Positions 19,281 to 29,380 of a DNA stretch of 64,000 bases are shown here, one piece after another. The DNA is taken from the NCBI RefSeq assembly GCF_013372285.1, contig NZ_CP054301.1, positions 1,350,001 through 1,414,000 on the forward strand, read 5' to 3'. A model generated the notes under the pieces. That model was given only the letters and a program-made list of their open reading frames with translations. It was not told the origin of the DNA and searched no databases. A program made the translations under genes and the position numbers. The DNA is from Marinomonas primoryensis (GTDB lineage Bacteria > Pseudomonadota > Gammaproteobacteria > Pseudomonadales > Marinomonadaceae). Each line of letters opens with the position of its first letter. The stretch's first letter is position 1.

Positions 19281-20849
19281 TTATGGTGTTCGCTTTTTTA
19301 CTAAGCCATTCAAATATGAAAAAGCCACGCAAAGTAACAGCAGTAAAAGAGTAGGCCAATATCCCCAATAAACATAAGGGGTAACGCCGCTAAAGGCTTT
19401 TGCGTCAGCGGTCAGTGTTGTCCTTTCAAATTGTGGTGCTTGAGCCACCACTTCTCCTTTTTCATTAATAAACGCGGTGATACCGGTATTAGTGGCACGA
19501 ATCACGTAACGTCCTGCTTCTTTGGCTCTAAATTTTGCAATCTGCAAGTGCTGCCAAGGACCGAAAGACGTACCAAACCAGCCATCATTACTAATGGTAA
19601 TGAGGAAGTCGCTGTCTCTTACCATGCGACGAACTTGTTCTGCATACACAATTTCATAACAGATAAAAGGCGCAACACCCCATTCGCCTACTTGCAAAAC
19701 AGGTTGATTTTCATCGCCAGATTTAAAACTCGACATCGGCATTCCAAATACGTCAAGAATAGGGCCTATGTATTCTGAAAAAGGAATGTATTCACCAAAA
19801 GGAACCAGTCTGCGCTTGTAATAAAGCCCAAAACCATCGCCCGTTGCCCAGATGGCGTTGTAGTAATCCTTTTTATCAGGGCTCACGTCTGGGATACCAG
19901 TAATCAAGGTAGTATTAGTGTCTGCTAGCTCTTTGATAAAAGAGGAAAAATACGGTTTCATTTGTGAATAAGTATAGGTAATGGCGGTTTCTGGCCACAC
20001 AACAAGTTCACTGTCTAGGTGTTCAATGGTGGTCTGTTGGTAATAAGCCAGAGACTCTCTGGCGGTTTGGGGAAGCCATTTCTCATCTTGCTTCACGTTA
20101 CCCTGAATCAAGGTGGTTTTTAATGTACCTGTTTGTTGTACCCAAGAAACAGGGAAGTAGGCCAAATATGCAGCGCTGCCCCAAATAATAAATAAGACAG
20201 AAATCAGGCTAAGCTGAGCTGGCTTGTTTGATAATACACAGGCAATAGCACTTGATGTTAGCACCACAACTGCACTGGTTAGCCATATTCCACCTATAGG
20301 TAATAGCTCAAATAGCCATGTATTTTCAATGGCATAGCCCGGTAGTAGCCATGGAAACCCAGTAAAGAGGGTGCTACGAGCGAATTCGCCGATGAGCAGG
20401 GCTAATGTGATCCATACACTAGCGGGTAGTTGAGAGAAGCGATGGATTAGGTGCCATGAAGCCCAAGCTGAAAGAGCCCAAAAGACACAAAGAACGAGGA
20501 CAAAAGCGAGCGTAATAAGCGCCGCGATGACGGTGCCAACTTGTCCATATTCTGCAATGCTGACATAAACCCAAGAAACACCAGCGCCAAAAAAGCCTAA
20601 GGCGACGGATGAGCCTCTCCAAAAAGAAGTTTTTGCGGTAGGGCTGGTAATAACAAGAAGGCTGAACACCACTAGACTAACGAAGTAGCCTGGCCAAAAA
20701 TGAAAAGGTGAAAAGCTGGTAACGCCTATTGCGCCGGAAATGGTGCCAATAATGCAAATGATGACAGGAGGGAGTTTAGAAAACTGTGTTACCAAACGAG
20801 ACATCCACCCCGTCTTCGTGTTGATTGAGTCGGGGTGAAGTGTCGTCAT
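19281..20849 (-). CDS. lnt: Apolipoprotein N-acyltransferase
   Basis: Inner-membrane enzyme that adds the third acyl chain to outer-membrane lipoproteins. The 522 residues match the family. The N-terminal half holds about seven membrane segments; the C-terminal half is a nitrilase-like domain with the Glu in VVWPET, the Lys in YYKRRLVPFGEY and the Cys in PFICYE as the catalytic triad, and a final membrane segment. The ATG at 20849 lies 1 base after the corC stop; the longer open frame overlapping corC is not used. Last gene of the miaB-ybeZ-ybeY-corC-lnt operon. Confidence 0.96.
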   Translation of the reverse strand: MTTLHPDSINTKTGWMSRLVTQFSKLPPVIICIIGTISGAIGVTSFSPFHFWPGYFVSLVVFSLLVITSPTAKTSFWRGSSVALGFFGAGVSWVYVSIAEYGQVGTVIAALITLAFVLVLCVFWALSAWASWHLIHRFSQLPASVWITLALLIGEFARSTLFTGFPWLLPGYAIENTWLFELLPIGGIWLTSAVVVLTSSAIACVLSNKPAQLSLISVLFIIWGSAAYLAYFPVSWVQQTGTLKTTLIQGNVKQDEKWLPQTARESLAYYQQTTIEHLDSELVVWPETAITYTYSQMKPYFSSFIKELADTNTTLITGIPDVSPDKKDYYNAIWATGDGFGLYYKRRLVPFGEYIPFSEYIGPILDVFGMPMSSFKSGDENQPVLQVGEWGVAPFICYEIVYAEQVRRMVRDSDFLITISNDGWFGTSFGPWQHLQIAKFRAKEAGRYVIRATNTGITAFINEKGEVVAQAPQFERTTLTADAKAFSGVTPYVYWGYWPTLLLLLLCVAFSYLNGLVKKRTP

Positions 20850-20850
20850 A

Positions 20851-21717
20851 TTATTCTGATGTTTCTTGTGTGGGTTTTGATACCTGAATCGTTTTGACTC
20901 GTCGACCATCGGATTTAACGATGCGGAAATGAAAGTTACTAAAAAACAATTCTTCATCACGTAATGGAACATGACCAAATTGTTGTACAAGAATTCCGCC
21001 GATCGTATCAAACTCTTCTTCACTGAGTTCGGCTTTGAAAAACTCGTTAAAGTCTTCAACAGTACACAACGCAGGGACAAGATAAACGCCTGCCTCCGTT
21101 GTAACTTGAATACCTTCATTTTCAAGCTTGTCTGTTTCGTCTTCGATTTCTCCGACGATTTGCTCAAGTACATCTTCGATCGTGACTAAGCCAGAGACGC
21201 TGCCGTATTCATCTAACACTAACGCCATGTGGTAACGCTTGGTTCTAAAATCATTCAGTAGTACGTTAAGTCGTTTACTTTCTGGAATGAAGTTGGCGGG
21301 ACGCAAGCGAGATAAAATATCTTCTATCGTGATGTTGCCATCTTTGAACAACAGTGGAAGTAAATCTTTCGCTAGTAAAACACCGAGGATTTCGTCGGAA
21401 TCTTCTCCAACGACAGGAAACCGGGAGTGAGCGCAGTCGATGATTTTACGGATGGAGGTTTTTGGATCATCTTCGGACTTGATTACCACCATTTGAGAAG
21501 GTGGAATCATGATGTCACGCGCTTGCACTTCAGATACCTCTAAAGCGCCTTCTACAATAGTAAAAGCATCGCGATCTATGATGTCGGATTTTACGGCCGC
21601 TTCTAAAAGCTTGACAATATCGCCACGACTGCGTGGTTCATCATTAAATGCTTGGGTTAAACGTTCAAACCAAGATTTTTGTTGATCGTTGGACATGCTC
21701 GATCGGTCGTCACTCAT
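20851..21717 (-). CDS. corC: CorC-type CBS-domain protein
   Basis: A 288-residue protein with a short N-terminal linker, a CBS pair (about 70-195; VQARDIMIPPSQM opens it and VLDEYGSVSGLVTIEDVLE closes it) and a C-terminal CorC/HlyC domain (about 205-280). Linked in enterobacteria to magnesium and cobalt efflux; the CBS pair probably senses adenine nucleotides. Lacks membrane segments, as YbeX/CorC does. Starts 12 bases after ybeY and nearly touches lnt. Confidence 0.94.
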   Translation of the reverse strand: MSDDRSSMSNDQQKSWFERLTQAFNDEPRSRGDIVKLLEAAVKSDIIDRDAFTIVEGALEVSEVQARDIMIPPSQMVVIKSEDDPKTSIRKIIDCAHSRFPVVGEDSDEILGVLLAKDLLPLLFKDGNITIEDILSRLRPANFIPESKRLNVLLNDFRTKRYHMALVLDEYGSVSGLVTIEDVLEQIVGEIEDETDKLENEGIQVTTEAGVYLVPALCTVEDFNEFFKAELSEEEFDTIGGILVQQFGHVPLRDEELFFSNFHFRIVKSDGRRVKTIQVSKPTQETSE

Positions 21718-21729
21718 TAGGGTATTAAC

Positions 21730-22194
21730 TCACTCTTTTATCAAATAAGGGTCGGAAATAGACAGAGATGCTAACAGCTGCGTTTCTATTAATTCCATTT
21801 CATCTGCTTCATCGTCATTTATATGGTCATAGCCGCGTAAATGCAAGATGCCATGAATCGTCATATGAGCCCAATGATGCAGTAATTCTTTATCTTGTTC
21901 TTTGGCTTCTTTTTCGACAATTTGAGTGCAAATCACCAAGTCTCCCAATAATGGAAGTTCTAATCCTGGAGGTGCCTCAAATGGAAAAGAAAGGACATTC
22001 GTTGGTTTGTCCTGGCCTCTGTACTCATGATTTAGCGCATGACTCTCTTCTTCATCAACAATACGAATGGTAACTTCAAATTCTTCGCCTAACGTCGGTA
22101 AGGCTTTTTCTACCCAAAGTCTGAATTCTGCTTCGCTGGGCAAACGCTGTGTTGCTTCTGTGGCAATCTGTAAATCAAGTTCTAAGTGTGCCAT
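21730..22194 (-). CDS. ybeY: Endoribonuclease YbeY
   Basis: Single-strand-specific metal-dependent RNase involved in 16S rRNA 3' maturation and 70S ribosome quality control. The 154-residue protein carries the hallmark H-x3-H-x5-H zinc site in [15 protein letters not shown], and the conserved Arg in [14 protein letters not shown]. The start codon shares one base with the ybeZ stop, so translation is coupled. Confidence 0.96.
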   Translation of the reverse strand: MAHLELDLQIATEATQRLPSEAEFRLWVEKALPTLGEEFEVTIRIVDEEESHALNHEYRGQDKPTNVLSFPFEAPPGLELPLLGDLVICTQIVEKEAKEQDKELLHHWAHMTIHGILHLRGYDHINDDEADEMELIETQLLASLSISDPYLIKE

Positions 22195-23255
22195 TATTTT
22201 CCACCTGAAGACGGTTCGCTTGAAGAGTGCTCTGCTTGCGCAGCAAGGCGAGCTTGGGTGCGCACTTTTTTCTCTGCCTCTTCTTCAATATCAAAACGAT
22301 CATAGGCTTCGACAATGCGTTGTACGATAGGATGGCGAACGACATCGGAAGAGCTAAACATAGTCATGCTGATGCCGCTGACACCTTTTAAAACGTGCAT
22401 GGCTTGAGCCAGACCAGACGTGGTTCCGCGTGGTAAATCGACTTGTGTTGTATCGCCAGTGATAACCGCTGTTGAGCCAAAGCCGATGCGCGTCAAAAAC
22501 ATTTTCATTTGCTCGCGCGTGGTATTTTGGCTTTCATCAAGAATGATAAAAGCGTTATTAAGCGTTCGGCCACGCATAAACGCAAGCGGGGCAATTTCGA
22601 TGACGTTTTTTTCGATTAATTTATCAACTAATTCGAAACCGAGCATTTCATACAAAGCATCGTAAAGAGGGCGTAGGTAAGGGTCGATTTTTTGAGATAA
22701 ATCGCCAGGTAAAAAACCCAGTTTTTCCCCTGCTTCTACTGCTGGTCGAACCAACATTATTCGCTCAACACGATCGGCTTCTAATGCTTCAACCGCACAA
22801 GCAACCGCTAAATAGGTTTTACCAGTCCCCGCAGGGCCAATACCAAAATTAATGTCGTGTTTACGAATTTGTTTGACGTAACCCTGCTGATTTGCCCCTT
22901 TGGGTTTGACAAATGCCTTGCGAGTTTTGATGACGAGCTGACCCGCGTTGTCATTTTTACTGTTGGTTAGAGATTCAATCGCCGACTCTTGAAGATAAAG
23001 GTGAATCGTCTCAGGCGTTACTTGGCCATTTGCTAGCGCTTCACGATAGAGATTTTCCAGTAGCATTTTTGTTGCCGCGACATGCTCAGGATTTTCACCG
23101 GAAATATCGAATAGTTCAGCACGGTATCGAATAGTAACATCCAGTCGTTTTTCGATGAGCTTGATATTCTCGTCTAGTTGACCACATAGCCCAACCAAAG
23201 CCTCGGCTTCGGCAGGCGCTAAACGGATTTGTTGAGTTGTCTGTGTGATTTCCAA
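22194..23255 (-). CDS. ybeZ: PhoH-family ATPase YbeZ
   Basis: A 353-residue PhoH-like P-loop protein with an N-terminal KH-like/PIN-associated region (about 1-110) and the ATPase domain with Walker [12 protein letters not shown] and Walker [13 protein letters not shown]. It works with YbeY in rRNA processing in the organisms studied. Gene order miaB-ybeZ-ybeY is strongly conserved. Starts 13 bases after miaB. The C-terminal tail (about 320-353) is Ala-, Glu- and Ser-rich. Confidence 0.95.
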   Translation of the reverse strand: MEITQTTQQIRLAPAEAEALVGLCGQLDENIKLIEKRLDVTIRYRAELFDISGENPEHVAATKMLLENLYREALANGQVTPETIHLYLQESAIESLTNSKNDNAGQLVIKTRKAFVKPKGANQQGYVKQIRKHDINFGIGPAGTGKTYLAVACAVEALEADRVERIMLVRPAVEAGEKLGFLPGDLSQKIDPYLRPLYDALYEMLGFELVDKLIEKNVIEIAPLAFMRGRTLNNAFIILDESQNTTREQMKMFLTRIGFGSTAVITGDTTQVDLPRGTTSGLAQAMHVLKGVSGISMTMFSSSDVVRHPIVQRIVEAYDRFDIEEEAEKKVRTQARLAAQAEHSSSEPSSGGK

Positions 23256-23268
23256 GAGTTACCTTTGA

Positions 23269-24624
23269 TTATTGAAGTACAAAGTCAGTGTCGAGTTCAG
23301 AGTTTATTAATTCGCCAAGCAACGAGTTAGGATAAGCGTCTGTAATAACAACATCAGCGAATTTACCAATCAATTGTGGGTCGAATGCTCGGAAGTTTAC
23401 AATCCGATTATTTTCCGTTCTGCCTTGAAGTTGTCCAGGATCACGAGGTGAATAGCCGCTTATTAGGATGCGCTTTACTTCGCCAACCATCGACAAGCTA
23501 ATGTCATAAGCTTGCTGGCTAATACGGCGTTGCAAAATAGATAAACGCTCTTTTTTAACGTCATCAGGCGTATCGTCTTCTAGGTTAGATGCGGGTGTGC
23601 CAGGGCGTTGGCTATAAATAAAACTGAAAGAATGGTCGAAACCAATTTCTTGAATCAGATTCATTGTATCTATAAAGTTTTCGTCTGTTTCACCTGGGAA
23701 ACCAATTATAAAGTCTGATGACAGACTGATGCCTGGACGTGCTTCTTTAATGCGGTTGATCTTATCAATGTAATATTGACGATCATGGCCGCGTTTCATC
23801 GCGCTTAAAATGTTGTCGGCACCACTTTGAACGGGTAAGTGTAAATGGCTGACTAGTTTAGGCTCAGTACGGAACGCTTCAATTAAGCTGTCGGTGAATT
23901 CGACTGGATGTGATGTGGTAAACCGAATACGTTCAACACCTTCCATTTGTGCAACCGCATGAATGATGTCCGCAAGGTCTGTTTCATCACCTTCTGCTGA
24001 GTCGCCACGGTAGGCGTTCACGTTTTGACCTAGCAAATGAATTTCGCGTACACCTTGCTCAGCCAACTGCGCTACTTCAAGAAGAATACTGTCGAATGGA
24101 CGGCTGACTTCTTCGCCCCTAGTATAAGGGACAACACAAAATGTACAGTATTTGCTGCAACCTTCCATAATAGAAACGAAAGCTTCTGCGCCGTCAACAC
24201 GAGGGGCAGGAAGATGATCGAATTTTTCAATCTCAGGGAAGGTCACATCGGTGATTGGGATGTGTTTACCCGCTGCATTTATCATTTCCGGAAGCTTATG
24301 CAGTGTTTGAGGGCCGAAAATCATATCAACATGCTTGGCGCGCTTTCGAATCGCATCGCCTTCTTGACTGGCGACACAACCACCAACGCCAATAACGAGA
24401 TCCGGTTTTTTAAGCTTAAGCTTTTTCCAGCGACCTAGTTGGTGATAAACCTTGTCTTGGGCTTTTTCACGTATAGAGCATGTATTTAGCAGAAGCACGT
24501 CGGCTTCTTCCGCGTTATCAGTGAGTTCCATCTCATGACTTTCGCCAAGTAGATCGGCCATACGAGAGGAATCGTATTCGTTCATTTGACAGCCATGAGT
24601 CTGGATGAAAAGTTTTTTTGCCAT
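23269..24624 (-). CDS. miaB: tRNA-2-methylthio-N6-isopentenyladenosine synthase
   Basis: Radical-SAM methylthiotransferase that modifies A37 of tRNAs reading UNN codons. The N-terminal UPF0004 domain has its three iron-sulfur cysteines in [18 protein letters not shown] and [10 protein letters not shown]. The radical-SAM core has CSKYCTFC, and a TRAM domain closes the protein ([11 protein letters not shown] region). 451 residues is typical. First gene of its operon, with AT-rich sequence upstream. Confidence 0.97.
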   Translation of the reverse strand: MAKKLFIQTHGCQMNEYDSSRMADLLGESHEMELTDNAEEADVLLLNTCSIREKAQDKVYHQLGRWKKLKLKKPDLVIGVGGCVASQEGDAIRKRAKHVDMIFGPQTLHKLPEMINAAGKHIPITDVTFPEIEKFDHLPAPRVDGAEAFVSIMEGCSKYCTFCVVPYTRGEEVSRPFDSILLEVAQLAEQGVREIHLLGQNVNAYRGDSAEGDETDLADIIHAVAQMEGVERIRFTTSHPVEFTDSLIEAFRTEPKLVSHLHLPVQSGADNILSAMKRGHDRQYYIDKINRIKEARPGISLSSDFIIGFPGETDENFIDTMNLIQEIGFDHSFSFIYSQRPGTPASNLEDDTPDDVKKERLSILQRRISQQAYDISLSMVGEVKRILISGYSPRDPGQLQGRTENNRIVNFRAFDPQLIGKFADVVITDAYPNSLLGELINSELDTDFVLQ

Positions 24625-24761
24625 GTAACTTATAAACCTAAAAAGTGTTCGTCTAATCGACTTTGAACCTATTATATTGGGCTTTGCTCTCGAATCACAG
24701 AGGTCTTCTGAATTCCCTTCATTTTTACTGAAAATAGTCGTTTTTTTTCTTACTGGAGCTT

Positions 24762-25502
24762 TTGATAAAGAGCGGTCACAATAGCTGCATTATTGATTAT
24801 GAACTTGGATCTGTTTTGACGCTATTATCTCGTATTCTTATGTTGTCTGTTGCTGTTAGTGGGGGCGCTCACGCAGAAAAAGAGTTGCCTAATTTTGCTT
24901 TTGGTCTTGGCTATGGTCTTTTAGATCAGAAGTCTTTAATGAACATAGACTTCAAAGTGAACATCCCTATTAATGAGTATTTTTCAACTCAAGTGTTATT
25001 GAATAGCAATTATTTGATTACTGGGTCATCAAAAGACAGTTTTGCGCAATCTGAACTTTCTTCAAATTGGTTTATTCGTAATGACTATGGGCGTTTAGGG
25101 GTGGGTCTTGGTGTGAGTGAGCTGGAGCCAATGGATGAAAACCTTGAAACGAAAAAAGAGGCAATTGGACAGTTTATAGGTGAAGTGTTTTTAGGGGCAT
25201 TTTCAGTGACTGCTAACTATCTTACGACAGACAAAACATTGAGTAATATAACCAGCTCTCGTATTGGTTTGAGCTACTATTTAGATGAGGATCTTCGAAC
25301 GTCTTTGTATCGGGAAAAATATAATGATGCCGAGATGGGCTGGCGTTTAGAGACCTACTATCAACCTCAGAAATACCGCCAGATGGGGAGTATTGGTGTC
25401 ATCGCTAGAACCGGTGAAGATTACGATTATGCCGGTGTGGTTTTTGAGTATTATTTTGATTATGCGGTTTCTTTGAAGCAACGTGAAAAGCAATTCCACT
25501 GA
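24762..25502 (+). CDS. Secreted outer-membrane barrel-like protein of unknown function
   Basis: Not recognised as a named family. The sequence shows a hydrophobic stretch ending in GGAHA as a likely signal peptide, then alternating short strands rich in Gly, Tyr, Ser and Asn, ending in a Tyr/Phe-rich strand ([12 protein letters not shown]). This pattern suggests a small outer-membrane beta-barrel. The start is unsure: the TTG at 24762 gives 246 residues with a GGAG close upstream, while a TTG at 24816 would put the signal peptide at the very N-terminus. It converges on a tandem OmpA-domain gene, with only 9 bases between the stops. Confidence 0.6.
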   Translation: MIKSGHNSCIIDYELGSVLTLLSRILMLSVAVSGGAHAEKELPNFAFGLGYGLLDQKSLMNIDFKVNIPINEYFSTQVLLNSNYLITGSSKDSFAQSELSSNWFIRNDYGRLGVGLGVSELEPMDENLETKKEAIGQFIGEVFLGAFSVTANYLTTDKTLSNITSSRIGLSYYLDEDLRTSLYREKYNDAEMGWRLETYYQPQKYRQMGSIGVIARTGEDYDYAGVVFEYYFDYAVSLKQREKQFH

Positions 25503-25511
25503 TATTATGAA

Positions 25512-26552
25512 TTATTGTTTTCCTTTCTGGCGTTCATTTTCCATTTGATCAATGCTCCATATTGTCCATTTGGGTAATATGATTTCTTGCTTAGCTTTGA
25601 ATTTTTTAACTACCTTTACTTCTACTCGACGATTCTCCCTTCTTCCTTTTATTGTGTTATTTGATTTGAGTGGGAATTGTTGTCCATGTCCGAGGACTTT
25701 GAGTCTTGCTGGTGCAATGGTGAATTGCGCATTGAGTAAGTCGGCAATATTGTTTGCTCTTTCGAGGGATAGGGCGACATTGTAGTCTTTGCTGCCAGTG
25801 TTATCTGTGTGTCCTTCGATAAAAATGAGAATGTCGGGATCGCTTTGCAAAAGCTGGCCTAGGTGTTGTATTGATGGACGATACGCATTTTTAATCCCGT
25901 ATCTGTTTAGTTTAAAAGGAATAGTTAGGTTGTATTGATCGATTTTAGGCTGATTGGTTGAATAATTCGAATGAATACTTTTATTCACATATTGGCTTTT
26001 AAGTGGAATAACGATTTCCCCACTTACTCTGCGGTTGGCTTCTCTTCCTGTTTCTGTTGAGTTTGACGCGACAGGACGATTTTGGCCATAGCCAAACGTT
26101 TTGATGCGGACAGCCGCGATACTGAATGTCAAAATTAATGCATTGGCAATGGATTCTGCTCGCTTCTTGGACAATGTTAGGTTGTAGCTCTCTGCACCCA
26201 CATTGTCTGTGTAGCCCTCAATTAAGAGAAGTGTATTAGGGTCGTGTTGTAAAAAAGCAGCTAAATCTTTGAGTTTTGTGTGAAATTCGGATGCTAATTT
26301 ATATTGTCCTGTTTGAAATTTAACGTCAAAATTAAAACTGAATAACGTTAATTTTGTTAATGGACAACCGTCATTATTAATGTCGCTTCCTTGTGGTGTA
26401 TTGCTACAAATATCTCTAGCGTCAATAACCCCGTCGTGATCAGAATCCTTTAGCGCGCTGAATGAGAGAGCGGGGTATAGCGGCTGGCTAATTAAAATAG
26501 CACTGTGTAAGCCTAAAAAAATAATAGCGATCCTTGCTACTCTAATAATCAT
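25512..26552 (-). CDS. Envelope protein with two OmpA-like domains
   Basis: A 346-residue secreted protein: N-terminal signal sequence (about 1-30), a calcium-binding-like thrombospondin type-3 motif (DSDHDGVIDARDICSN), then two OmpA C-terminal-like domains, each with its own peptidoglycan-binding signature: IEGYTDNVGAESYN (first copy) and IEGHTDNTGSKDYN (second copy). Most OmpA-like proteins have only one such domain. There is no N-terminal eight-stranded barrel, so it is probably a periplasmic or lipid-free peptidoglycan-binding protein. The last 30 residues are basic. Confidence 0.82.
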   Translation of the reverse strand: MIIRVARIAIIFLGLHSAILISQPLYPALSFSALKDSDHDGVIDARDICSNTPQGSDINNDGCPLTKLTLFSFNFDVKFQTGQYKLASEFHTKLKDLAAFLQHDPNTLLLIEGYTDNVGAESYNLTLSKKRAESIANALILTFSIAAVRIKTFGYGQNRPVASNSTETGREANRRVSGEIVIPLKSQYVNKSIHSNYSTNQPKIDQYNLTIPFKLNRYGIKNAYRPSIQHLGQLLQSDPDILIFIEGHTDNTGSKDYNVALSLERANNIADLLNAQFTIAPARLKVLGHGQQFPLKSNNTIKGRRENRRVEVKVVKKFKAKQEIILPKWTIWSIDQMENERQKGKQ

Positions 26553-26646
26553 GTCATTGACTCAAAATGCATCGTTTTGCTTTAGCGCTAAATTTTTTCA
26601 TTACAATCCTCAGTATCTGTTATGGATTAGAAGAATAAATAAGCAA

Positions 26647-27105
26647 TTATTTTTTCAGTATTACCGTAATGTACTCCCATTCTTTTTGTGTAATAGGCAT
26701 AACGGAAAGTCGGCTGCCTTTCTTCGTTAATAACATATCGGCCAGTTCAGGGCTTTTCTTTAACTCTGCTAGCGTGAGAATGGATGGCCACCTTTCAACA
26801 AACACCACATCAATCATAAACCATCGTGGGCTATCCTGGGTTGATTTTGGGTCAAAGTAATGACTATTGATATCCCAACTTGTATGATCTGGATAGGCTT
26901 TCTTACATACCTTGGCGGTACCGACAATACCAGCAGGAGAGCAACTCGAGTGATAAAAAAATACCATATCGCCTTCATTCATGGCTTTCATGAAATTGCG
27001 AGCTTGGTAATTTCTTACGCCATCCCAAGGGGCATGTTTAAGTCGTTTCAAATCGTCTATAGAAAACGCATCGGGTTCTGATTTCATCAGCCAGTAATTG
27101 ATCAT
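26647..27105 (-). CDS. EVE-domain protein
   Basis: A 152-residue EVE-domain (PUA-like fold) protein, beginning YWLMKSEPDAFSIDDL with the W-x-D-G-V-R-N-Y-Q-A-R block that is the family hallmark. EVE domains are related to YTH and ASCH folds and are thought to bind modified bases in RNA or DNA. The ATG at 27105 is preferred to one at 27132 because it is preceded by GAGG and starts at the conserved N-terminus. Single gene, no restriction system adjacent. Confidence 0.88.
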   Translation of the reverse strand: MINYWLMKSEPDAFSIDDLKRLKHAPWDGVRNYQARNFMKAMNEGDMVFFYHSSCSPAGIVGTAKVCKKAYPDHTSWDINSHYFDPKSTQDSPRWFMIDVVFVERWPSILTLAELKKSPELADMLLTKKGSRLSVMPITQKEWEYITVILKK

Positions 27106-27241
27106 GGACACCTCATTTGCACAATGAAACATACAATATGTTCACGCTTACAAATATTCTATCTACAATAAGAGGGTGATGCTATGAGAATACTTAGCGT
27201 CACCTCATTGTACTTTTTGGCAGAGATGCTCCTTGTAACGG

Positions 27242-28351
27242 ATGAAAATAATGAGTCACTTTGCTTGTAAAGCTTTCTCAGCGCTGGAAAAAGAGCTTAA
27301 GGATGATTTGTTAGAGTGCTTCGTGGAAGCGCAGCAAGAAATAGAAAGTATTATTAATAGCATCGAAAGTGAAGGGTTTTCTTTCGATAAATTAGATCAA
27401 TTGTTTCGCTCTTTGCACAGTATGAAAGGAAACTGTTCTGTCTGTTTTCTTGATCCTTTGGTTGGTGTACTACATAAATTAGAAGAAATTGTGGACGGCA
27501 TGCGCGGCGGCTACATTCAATATCATCCTCATTTAGGGGATCTTATTAATGTGGTCATTGAACAGGTTTATATATTGCTAAAGCAGATTTACCACTCCCA
27601 TGTTGCAGAAAATACTTTACGTGACGCGCTGCAATTAGGGTTGGACGAGATATACGCAGAAGAAGACGATGCCAAACGACCTGATTTGGCTGTGGTATTG
27701 TTAGATAAATGCAATCAAGAAATAGAAGAAGAAAAAGACGACACAGATTCTACGTCTTTGTTAGTAAAAGTTGAATTTACTGAGCAGCAACAAAATGATA
27801 TTGATTTGTTTATTGGTTTCAGTCAAAAGCTGAATCGCTTATTAGGCTATTCTTCAGAAAGAAGTGAGCGTATTTTAAAACTCTGCCAATTGATCAATGT
27901 TGAATGTTCTAAATCTGTTGACCCTGCACAACTAAGTGCCGCTGCTTATATGCATAATATGGGTATGGCACTTATCTTGAACTGTAAAGACAATGAAAGT
28001 TTAAAACTTAAAGCTGAACAAAATCACCCAATGGTGGGCGCTAAACTGCTTTCTAAACACGGTGGTTGGGAAGACGCTGTTGCTATGGTGCAGGCACATA
28101 AAGAACGGTTTGATGGCACCGGTTTTCCTGAAGGTTTGGTGGGCTCTTTGATTCCTCAAGGGGCATTTATCTTATCCATGGCCGTCATGTTTATTGATAT
28201 CGTTTGGGGGAAATCGGGCGGTGAATACAATAAAAGCGCTATGAGAGCAGTGCAGATGGTGAACTTTGAAAGTGGAAAGGGTTTTCCACCTCATATGATC
28301 GAATCGTTTAATGCGGCCATGCGCAAGGTTTTAGTCGCGAAAAGTAAATAG
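27242..28351 (+). CDS. HPt and HD-GYP-like domain fusion protein
   Basis: A 369-residue signalling protein. Residues about 10-115 form a histidine phosphotransfer (HPt) domain with the phosphoacceptor His59 in RSLHSMKGN. Residues about 185-365 resemble an HD-GYP domain: YMHNMG (His238, Asn239, where HD is usual), NHPMVGAKLL (His262), and AHKERFDGTGFPEGL (GYP here GFP). HD-GYP proteins hydrolyse cyclic-di-GMP; the HD aspartate is replaced by Asn, so activity is doubtful. A 65-residue acidic linker joins the parts. The start may also be the ATG at 27251. No kinase gene is adjacent, so the phosphodonor is unknown. Confidence 0.8.
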   Translation: MKIMSHFACKAFSALEKELKDDLLECFVEAQQEIESIINSIESEGFSFDKLDQLFRSLHSMKGNCSVCFLDPLVGVLHKLEEIVDGMRGGYIQYHPHLGDLINVVIEQVYILLKQIYHSHVAENTLRDALQLGLDEIYAEEDDAKRPDLAVVLLDKCNQEIEEEKDDTDSTSLLVKVEFTEQQQNDIDLFIGFSQKLNRLLGYSSERSERILKLCQLINVECSKSVDPAQLSAAAYMHNMGMALILNCKDNESLKLKAEQNHPMVGAKLLSKHGGWEDAVAMVQAHKERFDGTGFPEGLVGSLIPQGAFILSMAVMFIDIVWGKSGGEYNKSAMRAVQMVNFESGKGFPPHMIESFNAAMRKVLVAKSK

Positions 28352-28425
28352 CAAAAAGTCAGTAGTAACACTTTGGTATCCCTTGTTAGCATGGTGTTCT
28401 TTCGCCTTGTTTAAATTATTTGTTT

Positions 28426-29376
28426 ATGAATGTTGCTTTGTTACCTCTAGTTTTCCACCCACATTATAGTATTCCATTTCCCGCTGGGCATCGCTTTCCT
28501 ATGTCTAAATTTCGTCTTTTGGCTGAAACATTAAGAGAGCAGGGGATCTTAACGAACGACAACGAATATCAACCATCGCCTTTGTCATTGACTGCACTTA
28601 TGCAAGCCCATGAAAAAGGTTATGTTCAGCGCTTTATTCGTGGAGAGCTTACCCCACAAGAGCAAAAAGTAATTGGCCTTCCTTGGTCTGAATGGCTGGT
28701 GGAGCGAACCTTGCGCGCGGTATCAGGCACCATATTAACCAGCGAACTTGCATTTCAACATGGACTGGCGTGTCACCTTGCAGGTGGCACGCACCATGCT
28801 CATCCTTCTCATGGCTCTGGTTTCTGTATTTTCAACGATCTAGCTGTCGCAGCACTCGCCATGATCGAATCGGGTAAAGCGAATAAAATACTCATCCTAG
28901 ACTGCGACGTACATCAAGGTGACGGTACCATCGCCTTTTTCAAAGACAGCACCAACATTATTCCTGTCTCGTGGCATTGCGAAGAAAATTACCCACAAAT
29001 CAAACAAACCGCTGGCATCAACATCGTCATTCCCAAAGGTGCGAATGATCAAGAATACTTATCCATTCTAAAAAGTACCCTGCCGACGATACTTGCCGAA
29101 CACCAACCAGACTTCATCTTCTACGACGCTGGTGTCGACGTCCATAAAGACGACAGACTCGGCTACGTCAACCTCAGCGACGACGGCATATTTGCAAGGG
29201 ACAAATACGTCATAGAAACCTGCGTAGTACTCAACCTACCAACCGCCTGTGTCATCGGCGGTGGCTATGACAGACAAGAAGAAAAAGTTGCATGGCGACA
29301 CAGCTTGCTGCACCAAGCAGCGGATCAGATATGGAAAGAGTACTTTTTTAGGCTTTACAGGCGACATAGTCTTTAG
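28426..29376 (+). CDS. Class II histone deacetylase-family hydrolase
   Basis: A 316-residue member of the histone deacetylase/acetoin utilisation (AcuC/AphA) superfamily, acting on acetylated amines or lysines. The zinc and charge-relay residues are visible in THHAHPSHGSGFCIFND, LDCDVHQGDGT and YDAGVDVHKDDRLG, and the GGGY loop follows. The ATG at 28426 is chosen over a TTG at 28420; no strong ribosome-binding site is seen. The second half of the gene uses far more C-ending codons than the first half and the neighbours. It ends 4 bases before a convergent gene. Confidence 0.85.
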   Translation: MNVALLPLVFHPHYSIPFPAGHRFPMSKFRLLAETLREQGILTNDNEYQPSPLSLTALMQAHEKGYVQRFIRGELTPQEQKVIGLPWSEWLVERTLRAVSGTILTSELAFQHGLACHLAGGTHHAHPSHGSGFCIFNDLAVAALAMIESGKANKILILDCDVHQGDGTIAFFKDSTNIIPVSWHCEENYPQIKQTAGINIVIPKGANDQEYLSILKSTLPTILAEHQPDFIFYDAGVDVHKDDRLGYVNLSDDGIFARDKYVIETCVVLNLPTACVIGGGYDRQEEKVAWRHSLLHQAADQIWKEYFFRLYRRHSL

Positions 29377-29380
29377 TTTT

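Noticed and set aside
20850..21173. N-terminal extension of lnt into corC
   Set aside because: It would overlap a conserved gene for over 300 bases; the ATG at 20849 next to the corC stop gives the normal Lnt length.
24037..24438. Plus-strand open frame of 133 codons inside miaB
   Set aside because: Antisense shadow of a strongly conserved gene; no family resemblance.
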